From: Melitaea cinxia
Taxonomy: Eukaryota > Arthropoda > Insecta > Lepidoptera > Nymphalidae
DNA length: 64,000 nt
Direction of reading: 5' to 3'
Assembly (NCBI RefSeq): GCF_905220565.1
Contig: NC_059409.1
Location: 16,548,549 to 16,612,548, forward strand
The notes below the pieces were generated by a model, which had not been told where the DNA came from, made no database searches, and saw nothing but the letters and a program-made list of their open reading frames with translations. Positions 1 through 10,286 of this stretch are shown here, one piece after another. The stretch's first letter is position 1. Every line of letters begins with the position of its first letter. The position numbers and the translations under genes are program-made.

Positions 1-496
1 TCTGATACAAATTTATGAAGTTTCCAATTTTTTTTTTATTTTTTTTTACAAATCTTACTGTCCGCCGGATTGAAATACCAAATTATGACAAATAACTAAA
101 TATAAAGTTTTTGGATAGTTTTAAAACATTTTAAGAAGTGACAGGTCTGTAATCTACGTTCTGTTTTAAGTCTTTCAATTTTTGTTAATAGCAAATAGAG
201 TATCATTTATGTATAGAAATAAAATGTGTGACGTCATAAGTCATTACAAAGAAAAATACTCGACAGTCTGAAAAACTCATAAAAATTATTACATGTAACA
301 GGTTCATTGCCGGAATTTAGCTTCATACAAAAAAAATATCCGCGATGCCAGCGACTGTTTTTTTTTTTTTTTTTAGTGTGCACCTATATAAATAAAAAAA
401 GTAAAAACAATGTTACAAAGCATATAGTATACATATGTATACAGTATAAGTATACAGTATTTTCCACTGAGGCTTAGAAACGTAACGTCTAGACAT

Positions 497-550
497 CCCC
501 GCGCGGAGTCGGCGGCACTGTAAGGGATTTCCCGCCAACTCCGCGCGGGG
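497..550. repeat. GC-rich perfect-arm hairpin
   Basis: Two 19-base arms (497-515 and 532-550) pair at 18 Watson-Crick positions plus one G-T pair, around a 16-base loop. The arms are nearly pure G/C (CCCCGCGCGGAG...) inside AT-rich DNA. This could be the tip of a foldback element or a structured RNA; I see no flanking transcript signal. Confidence 0.6.
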
Positions 551-586
551 ATTCCGGCATTCAACCTGGTAAAATATGTCTACAAA

Positions 587-732
587 TGACGACGCGTTGG
601 CGCAGCAGTCACAGCACTGGCACTGGCTTTGTATTGGCCATATAGATGTTTGTCGTGGTCTGAGCGTTTATGTGTGTTTCTGGACCCCCGACACAAGATA
701 AAATCCTACTGGGGACCGTTGAGTGTAAATAC
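587..732 (+). repeat. tRNA-derived SINE copy, internally deleted
   Basis: This begins with TGACGACGCGTTGGCGCAG, which includes a pol III A-box-like block, and continues through GATGTTTGTCGTGGTCTG to GGGGACCGTTGAGTG. The same element is present in fuller form at 29646-29842. This copy lacks the segment holding the B box, so it is a dead deletion derivative. Confidence 0.65.
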
Positions 733-873
733 TACTAAATTAAAAATTGGCTTCAAAATTTCAGTACTTAAAACACTGTCAAACCGTTTTATAGTAATAG
801 TGCAAGTAGTAAGAACCGTTGAATTCAAATAAAACAAACACAAAACAAATATAAAATGTTAATAAAGTTTATA

Positions 874-879
874 TTTATT
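874..879 (-). terminator. poly(A) signal AATAAA of the zinc-finger gene
   Basis: AATAAA reads on the minus strand 60 bases after the proposed stop codon of the ZAD zinc-finger gene. It supports the 939-983 block as the terminal exon. Confidence 0.5.
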
Positions 880-938
880 TGGTACGCGACTAGATAATTA
901 CAGTTTCAAATAATTTTAAAACTTTCTTGAAAACACTT

Positions 939-983
939 CTACGTAAACTCCACCTGCTGGTCCGCATTTGTTGACGAAGTCTT
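939..983 (-). CDS. ZAD zinc-finger gene, candidate terminal exon 6
   Basis: A polypyrimidine-TGCAG acceptor precedes a phase-0 exon encoding KTSSTNADQQVEFT and a TAG stop, with an AATAAA signal downstream. It is short and lacks a domain, so the call rests on splice signals and phase only. Confidence 0.5.
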   Translation of the reverse strand, partial: KTSSTNADQQVEFT

Positions 984-3900
984 CTGCAAAAAAATATGCT
1001 GTTATAAAAACTTTTCATTCTTGTAATAAATACCATTTTTTATCATATATATTAATACGCTAAGGTTAAGATGTTTGGCTATAATGTACAATACAGGTAG
1101 ATTTTTTATCGGAGGTTAAATTTTTGTTATTTCTGACTCTACCTTAATTCTGGTGCTGCGGTAAATGTACTCATGCTCTGTTCTGCGACCATCACGCGTT
1201 ATTTTCCAACAAATTTACGTAAAAACGATCTTTACTGCAAGATGAAAATACGATACGAACTGACCTTTAACGACTGACAAATAGACACTTTTAAACACTT
1301 CCCGCAGCACAACTACGCGTTATTTTGTTTAAGTGTCTATTTGTCAGTCGTTAAACGTCAGTTTGCATCGTTTGTTGATCTTGCAGTCGAGATCGTTTTT
1401 ACGTACTTCTGTTCGAAAATAACATGTGAAAGTTGCGGAACGGACCATGAGTCCACTTCCCGCAGCACCGGAGCTAAGGTGGAGTCAGACGCGGAGCTCT
1501 AAGATATTGTAATAACTCTAAATAACAAAAATCTAACCTCAAAACTTTAACCACGATATCTTCGCAACCACTGGGTTCACACGATAATAGTGCTACCAGA
1601 GGATAACTCACTTCACCCAATTCCACCCATTTAAGCCCAAAAACCAAAACCCCATAAATTAGAAACCGATCGTCTAGAGAATAGCCGACGTCGATTGAAA
1701 TTGCGCCGTTACATCCACATACACAGCTCCGCACTCCGCACTTCGCACTTCGCACTTCGCACTCCGCACTCCACACTCCGCACTCCACACTCCACACTCC
1801 ACACTCCACTGCCCTCACCAGGCCGTGCCTCGTGCGCAGGTGCTTGTTGAGCGACTGGCCGTGCGAGTAGCGCGCGGCGCACAGGCGGCAGGCGCGCGCG
1901 GGGGCGGGCGGGCGCGCGGGGGCGGGCGGGCGGGCGCGGGGGCGGGGGCGGGCGGCGTGCGTGCGCATGTGCGCCGCCAGCTTGTTGGTCGTGAAGCGCT
2001 TGCCGCACGTCGGGCACATGTACGGCTTCACTCCTGCACAGGCAGTGCATGTTCACTGCATTATACCTACATATACATTTTCAAAGTTAACTTGAATAAA
2101 AAAATAATTGTGGTTTTATGAAACCACGACGCGAGTGAAACTTTAGTGAATTTACAAACACGTGCGACATGCGATAGATGAACGAAAATTTTTGTGGTGG
2201 TAGAATAAAAGTTTTACTTGAAAAATGGTTTGCAAATTAACAATATTCATACACTATATATACAACATACTTGTACAACTAGTACTATCACAATCGTCAT
2301 TTTAGTCTATTACAGTCCACTGCTGAACATAGGCCTCCACAGATTCGCGCCAAAAATGTCATGAAGTCATGTGTTGGCCATTGTCACCACGCTGGGCAGG
2401 CGGGTTGGTGACCGCAGGGGGTTGGGAAGGACATTGGTATACTCACAAAAGATAAACAACAAACTTTTGTCACCACACTAGAAGGAAAATTATTCTACAA
2501 CTTAGGAGAAAACAAAAAAGCAAGGAAACGAACGTAACTTGCACTGATGCGGTTTTTTCAAAGTACATTTTTATTTAACTGTGTATGTGTTGACAGAGAC
2601 GCACGTAATCTACGGACGTAAAGGAAAGATAATGCAACATGCGATAATGTATCAATTTTGTGTGGGGGGTAAAGTTATTCGCGTCCGTAGGTACTACCTA
2701 ACCACTTGCCCCTACACGTGCCCCCTGGGTGGTGCTAAATGAATAACAAGTCGAGAGTGCCTGCGCTAGCAACCTTGGGCAGTGCCGGCGCGGGCACTCC
2801 CGTAACACACTTACACACACATAATATACTCACCTAGAACACCACATTTACACTACACAGGTACACTCCCACAGGCCCCCACACGCGCAAGTGCGTACAT
2901 ACTAAACATGCACCCATACACCTTCTACACACAATAGACACTCACAACAAGGTTTTAACATAACACTTCTGCAGGGATGGTGTGGTCAAGTTCCTGCGGA
3001 CCTTCCGTCGCAACAATAAGCGAGGGTTGGCCCCAATTGACCACCCGCGTGTTTGTGCCGTGCGCGGGGACCCGTAAGGGGGGATGAAGGAATCCTGGTG
3101 GCTGAGCCGAAAGAGCGTCGGCTGTTGTACGTCTCCAAGGCAACACTCCACTTTGGTCTGGATTTCTCCTGACACGGGAGGCCGGAGGCTAGCCACCTTC
3201 GGTCAATCGGCTGCGACGTCCCGTCAGAGGGCCGTCAGGCGAGAGCTCTGTCCCGTCGGGGGTGGACGACGGGTGGGACGGTGAAGATCATCTCGCCCAG
3301 CTCGGCCTGCTTCCTAGCGGGGTGGGGCTCTATATCCTGAGGTGACTTCTGGCGCTAACAGCGTCCCCACTTGAGGGCTCCAAGGAGGGTGGAAGCACTC
3401 TCAGGATGAACTTTATACTACCACTTATGGCTAATAATAAAAATAAAAACAAAAAACACAACACCAAGGCCGCACCCGGGGCGAACAACCCTGCTGGAGC
3501 GCCTACCACCAACCAACCGGCTGCACCTCAGGCTCATAACCTGAGTGTTGCGCCAACAATCGAACCGGCTGCACCTCGGGCTCACAACCTGAGTGCTGCG
3601 CCAACCCAGCTACTGGCTGCACCTCAGGTGCAGCACCTGAGTGAGGCTAGTACTAGTACTATTGACCTCACTTCTCTGAAGGCAGCAATGCCGACAGCCA
3701 CCCAACCCTGGCAGGACGAGTCTTGCTGGAACTTGGTGACTGTTAAGAGAAGAGAGGTCAAAAAACGTGACCAGGTGTCGGCTCGCAAGGGGAAGCGGGC
3801 TGTAGTCCGTGCGGAGGCGCGGCGAACGCGACGCCCGACTGATGACGGGAGTAGGCCGCTTGAAGCTGCCGAAGGGAACGAAAGGACCCACGCTGCCCCT

Positions 3901-6900
3901 GTCAGTGTTGCGCTGGTCCCTGGCGAAGCCGGGTCAGCTGCACCTGTGGGGGCACCCTCGGAGGTTGTGGCAACTGCTGCTGCCTGCGCCTCCAAAACCA
4001 AACGAGCCAGACGCCGAAACAAGAACGCGACGAAGGTGAGCCACGGGGAGCATCCAAGTCGGTCGAAACCCGCGAAGCGGGACCGACCGGACGACTCCTT
4101 CACCCCCCAGGGTAGTGGCAAGCGTCGCAAGCCTACCCATACCATCGGCTCCATCAAATACGCTGACGCGTTAAAGTCTAACGACTACTGCGTCGCGATT
4201 ATGATGGAACCCTACCACGACCTCTCCAAAGAGCAGGCTGAGGCAATTGAGAGGCAGTTGCAGGGGGTGATGGACGAGGAAATATTCTCGCCCACCACTT
4301 CCGCAACACCCGTCGCTGCACCGCAGTTTAGGGGGAAAGCCTTCCATAGTGAGGGCACCCTTAAGATGTGGTGCAGGGACGATTTCGCCCTTCAATGGCT
4401 TCGCCGCTCCATAGGGAGGATTTCGTCACCACGCGCGGGAACCAGACTGGATGTAAGAAAGCAGTCCGAGATCCCGCGGCGCGTCAAAGTAGGGCTGTTG
4501 ATCCCGCAGGTGGAACCGGAGGATACTCTGGATAAGATCCGCCTGCGGATCATGTGCCAGAACCCGCAGTTCCGCGTCTCCAACTGGGCGCTTTACAATG
4601 CGGTGCCAACGGAGGAGAAGGCGACGATGTATCTTCTCCTTGGCATCCCGGAGGATGACGCGGAAAAGCTGAGGGAAGGCGAGCGTAGAATTTACTACAA
4701 GTTTGGTAATATCTACGCTCGCTTCCACGATGACCGCACTACTGCACTGCCGAATCTCGGTGCGGACGAGAAGGTCCCTAGTGACCTAGGCAGTGCGAAT
4801 AACAATGTGGTGGAGGGACAGCCGGGCTCCAGTAAGGAGCCTGTCGTCGACACCGGCTCGTCTGAAGTGGATCCCCAATTTGATCTGGGTGATCTGGGTG
4901 ATCCAGACTGCGACGGCTAACCTACGCAGATTGCTGGAGGGAAAAACGAAGACCGTGGCCCTGATCCAGGAGCCGTGGATCAGGAACGGGAGAATCTGCG
5001 GTCTAAACAACATTGGAGGTAAGTTACTTCTAAATAATAACGTATACCACCCACGCACTTGTATCTATGCACACAGGGACGTGAACATCACCTTAATAAC
5101 CGAGTTCTGCAGCAGAGATCTTACAACCGTTAGGCTCCAAAAGGAACCCTCTTCGGGCCTGCCTGATGTGGTGATGGCATCCGCCTACTTGCCGGGCGAT
5201 GCTGACATCCCCACTCCGGAGCTGGCCGCGCTTGCTGAGTACTGCGAGCGCCAGGGTCTGGAGCTCATCATATCCGCTGACTCCAATGCGCACCATGCGC
5301 TATGGGGCAGCAAGGACAACAACCAGCGAGGTGAGGATTTTGTTTCTTTTTTACTCGCAACTAAGCTTAATGTTATTAATAGAGGATCGGAACCAACCTT
5401 TGTAACTTCGAGATCCCAAACCATCATTGATCTAACTCTGGCGACAGAGCATGTGTCCGAATATATTTCAGATTGGCATGTGTCTGACGACGTGTCGTGC
5501 TCTGATCACCGGTGGATCAAATACAACCTAGAAGTCACGCTGACGTCACCTACACCCCGCCGTAACCCTCGGAAGATGGACCGCGGCAGGTATGAGCTTC
5601 TGACAGCGGAGAAACTCAAAGGTGTCGAACTACCTGATAACCATGAAGGCACGGAGGACATTGATAATCATATCAATCAGATAACTGACTGCCTAATCAC
5701 CAGCTTCGAACAAACATGCCCACTTTCATCACCTAGAGCGCGGCAGTTTTGCAAAGGGCACTGGTGGGGACCGGAGCTCGAAAAGCTACGACGCAGGGTG
5801 AGGAAGTTGTTCAACAGAGCAAAGAATACTCGTCTAGAACACCACTGGGATGCCTACAAGCAGGCCCAATATCACTACAAAAGGCGCATCAGAATAAGGA
5901 AGAAGGAGTGCTGGAGGCGCTTTTGTACCAACATAGAAACGAACAATCAGGCGAACAGAGTTAAGAATATTTTGTGCAGCGAAACGGTGCACAACCTGGG
6001 TAACCTGAAAAAACCGGATGGAACATACACCAAAACGGATCTGGAAACCTCAGAACTGTTAATAACTACACACTTCCCAGGATGCCAAATCGAAAGAATT
6101 GCGGCATGGGAGGAAGAGCCAAAGAAGACACCTGTAATGGTGGACTGGATCACCGCCAAGAAAATTGTCACACATGACAAAGTAATATGGGCCATCAACA
6201 GTTTCTTACCATTCAAGTCGGCAGGACTGGATAAGGTGTTTCCAGGTCTGCTAAGATGGAGTGATAGGAAACTTATCGACCACCTTGTCTCCATATATAG
6301 GAGTTGTTTAGCCTATTGCTACACTCCAAAGTTATGGAGGGAAGTGAAGGTAGTCTTCATACCTAAACCCGGCAAAGGAGACTACTCACAACCAAAATCA
6401 TTCAGACCTATTAGCCTTACCTCCTTTCTATTGAAAGTTTTGGAAAGGCTAATAGATCGGGAGCTGAGGAGCACAACTTTGGTTGAGCAACCCCTGAATC
6501 CCAACCAACATGCCTACTCAATGGGCAAATCAACGGACTCTGCCCTACATAAGGTTATATCCTATATAGAGGGCAATCTCCATCACAAAATATCAACCTT
6601 AGGCGCCTTTATTGATATTGAAGGGGCCTTTGATAAAACTAAGTTCACCAGCATAAGCCGTGCCCTGACCAAGCATGGAGTCAATAACACGATTGCCGGG
6701 TGGATTGACAGCATGCTGAAGTACAGGGCCATCCAATTCACTGTGAATGAAATAACTAGAAGCGTTGTAGCGAGGGGGTGTCCGCAGGGGGGGGTCCTTT
6801 CCCCACTTCTGTGGAACATAGTGATCGACGAACTGATCACCTTGCTCAACGACCGCAGATTTCTCACAGTGGGCTATGCAGACGACTTAACTGTACTCAT

Positions 6901-9900
6901 CAGTGGGCCATCTGAGAGGACAGTCTGCGACCAAATGAGGGCCGCATTAAAAGTCGTTGAACAGTGGTGTACGGACCACGAACTAACAGTGAACCCCGCA
7001 AAGACGGAACTTGTGATGTTCACAAATAAACGGAATTTAGGGAATCTTAAACTCCCTAAATTATTTGGCACCAGTCTTGCCCTAACCAAGGAGGTCAAAT
7101 ATCTTGGAGTAATCCTAGATAGTAAGCTTCTTTGGAACAGGCATTTAGACTCAAAAATCAACAAAGCCAGCATAATCCTCTGCCAATGCAAAAGGCTCCT
7201 CGGCAAAAGCTGGGGCATATCACCTAAAATTACTCTATGGCTTTACAAAACTATTGTCAGGCCTATAATCACCTACGGTGCGGTAATCTGGTGGCAGAGA
7301 ACAGAACTTACAACCGTTAAAAACAAACTCCAGCGGTTTCAGAGAATAGCATGCTCTGCAATCACTGGCTGTATGCGTACCGCCCCCACAGCAGCTCTTG
7401 AGGTTATGCTTGACCTGGCACCGCTTGACTTGTTCATACAACAGGAGGCGGCTATGTCAGCTATCAGGCTGAAACACTTGGGCTTGTGGTGCAACCAGGA
7501 GGGTCCACACAATAGACTTTGGAGCAACCTTGTGAGCTATGAGCCACTACTTGCTGCTCCTTGTGATAGGATTCCCAAACAATATATTTTCGAAAGAAAG
7601 TACCATATACAACCGTTTGAGGCTGAAAGAGACCAATCCGGCATACGCGAGGTCCGCATCTACACAGATGGCTCCAAAATGGGGTCTGGCACCGGTGCCG
7701 GAGTGTACTCACAAGACCTCAATATCAACTTATCACTAACACTGGGCCAACACAGCTCCATCTTTCAATGTGAGTGTGTTGCGATAACCCATGCAGCCAC
7801 CGCCGTCCTGTCAAAAGGCATTACGGATTGCAATATCCGTATTCTGTCGGACAGCATGGCCGTACTTAAAGCACTAGAGAGCAATTCGACTAACTCTAGT
7901 CTTATATACGAATGTCATCAAACCCTGGAAGTATTAGCCTCACATAATGAGGTAATCCTCCAGTGGATAAAAGGACATAGTGGATCGCGCGGAAACGATG
8001 CTGCCGACGAGCTTGCAAGACAGGGGTCCAATACAACGGTTGCCGGCCCAACCATCTTATTGCCGCTACCATTTGGACAACTGCGCTCGTGGGTAAGGCA
8101 ACGTACACGTGCAAATCACAATGCCCTTTGGGCAAATCAGACCGGCTGTAGACAGTCTAAATTGGTACTCACGGAAGTATCACCGCACCTAGCGTGCCGA
8201 CTGCTCAGTCTCAACCGCCTGGACATCAGAATAGTTGTTGGCACGATTACCGGCCACATGGCACTCAATCACCAACTATTCATCATGAATGCAACAGACA
8301 GCCCTCTTTGCAGGGGCTGTCTGGCTGCTGAAGAAACAGCCGCCCACGTAATCCTGGAATGCGAGGGAGTGGCCGCACACCGGGCTACCATCCTTAAGGA
8401 AATAAGGACGCTCCGAGAAGCCTGTGAACGCCCCAGGAGGCTTCTGAGCTTCTGGAAGGAGCTGGGCTGGCTGAACTAGTCGGCCCACTTTTCACGCATA
8501 ATGGACCACTTTTGCGTCTAAATGCGGAAAACCGAGCCCACTACAATACAATACAATACGTATCAATTTTGTAAAAGAAAACTCAATAATCATATTTAAC
8601 ATGCTACGTCATAAAACTGTATATAAAAATGTAATACTTAACCAGCTTCATTGAAGTAAAATTGTATTAGCTAAAAGCAAATATTCTGTACCTCATTTGT
8701 AATTTATTTTTACTTATTTATTCCTGAATCTCCTCATTATAAGTGAAGTTGTATTGTTCTTATGACAAAGAAACCTATTTGGAAAGCATGAGGAACAGGG
8801 AGTTGAGTTTCTTGTCCTACATTGCAAAGGGAGGATCCTCCAGACGGATGTTGTGTCTGGTGGGCTACTGCCCCGACGGTTGTTGTCGGGTTCTTGTATA
8901 TATACTCAATCGCTCTGATAATTTTGATATTGCGATGTAGGATACGTCAGTTCTTATTATAGTTCGTATGCCGCGCGATAGATGTCGCCACAAATCTTTA
9001 AACTTAAATATTATTCACCCGTATGTATCCTCTTGTGATCGTTGAGTGTTGTCGAACTTCGAAATGTCTTTCCACACTCCGTACACACATATGGTCTCTC
9101 ACCTGTAACATTCATTAAAAAAATTAGTTTAAAACCATTACTTAGATGTCATATTGTTACAAGTTTAAAATAATTAAAATATTGTATTAACTATAATTGT
9201 GGTTGCTTGAAAAGGGCACAGCAGGAATTTTCCTACTTAAACTATGGAGCAGACCGACTGGGGTAGTACTTTGACCTTACAGACTAATTAATACACATTA
9301 TTAGATATAACTATTGTCAGATCTCAATTAAATTTAAATGGGAACACATGACACGCAAAAGTTCCGCGTAAAACAAAAATCATCGAAATCGATCCACCCA
9401 GTCTAAAGTTCTCAGGTAACATACATTTTAAAAAATTAAATCAAATTAAGAAACTTCTCCTTTTTTGGAAGTCGCTTAAAAAGCATACCAACTAAGTACA
9501 TTAAATATTCAAAACTGATGTCTGTATTGTAGTACCCTTTAAATTCGATCGAGATCTCATAACTACTTTTTGAGTAATCTTTGATAACACATATTTATTT
9601 GACTATTCTTGCTACATTGTATTTACTTGTTGATGTATGGTATGGTATGGTATGGTTAACACGGGCTGATTTCCGCAACTCGACGATTTTGCGCCTATTT
9701 TGCGTCACTTGTTGATGTAACTCAACACTTATTTTTGCGTGCAAACACAATTATTTACATCCAGTGCGGCTGGATAGGCGCTAGTAATTCGATATTAGGC
9801 TAAATAGTATTCAAGCCTCAAGGATAGGCCAAATACTGGATAGATACTAGATATCCGTTTCATCTCAAATATAAACTGATAACACAAAAGCAAATTTCAT

Positions 9901-10246
9901 AGATCTTTTTGATATATCCTTACCATTGTGAATCCTTATATGAGTGTTGAGGTTAGTTATGGATGTGAAGCTCTTATTACAGCCCGGAGCCGGGCAGGGC
10001 CGACGTGTGATCTTCCTGCGAGTTTGTGTAATCTGCCCTTGGTGTTTCATTCTGAAATATTAGTTAGAATTTTATTATATATTTGTAGAGATTATTGATA
10101 ATTATTTTTATGTAGTTTTATATATTTTTAACAACAATATACGATACAAAGAAATACAGTCCATTTCATTAACCAGCATCAGGTACCAGTTTTCCCTAAC
10201 CATTACGGCACAGGGCACTGGCCCCAACAGGTACTGTTAATTAAAA

Positions 10247-10286
<40 letters not shown>

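Larger units (their letters stand above)
2662..8559 (+). mobile_element. Full-length LINE with RNase H (LOA-like), apparently intact
   Basis: This is a 5.9-kb non-LTR retrotransposon flanked by a perfect 13-bp target-site duplication. It starts GTGGGGGGTAAAG, has about 740 bases of 5' UTR, and carries two overlapping ORFs and a short 3' UTR ending in ACAAT repeats rather than poly(A). Gene order (basic gag-like ORF1, then APE endonuclease, RT, RNase H and a C-x2-C...H...C tail) fits the LOA or I group of RNase H-bearing LINEs; LOA is my preferred reading. No stop or frameshift is visible in either ORF, and the perfect duplication suggests a recent insertion. It sits antisense in intron 4 of the zinc-finger gene. 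Confidence 0.88.

Noticed and set aside
1474..2031. A 185-residue single-exon reading of the zinc-finger block running through the minisatellite to a stop at 1474
   Set aside because: A strong GTGAGG donor at 1818 and a phase-compatible exon at 939-983 with a poly(A) signal fit better. The extra tail encodes only minisatellite repeats and palindrome sequence.
1825..2121. Plus-strand Arg/Gly/Ala-rich ORF
   Set aside because: It is the antisense shadow of the GC-rich zinc-finger exon.
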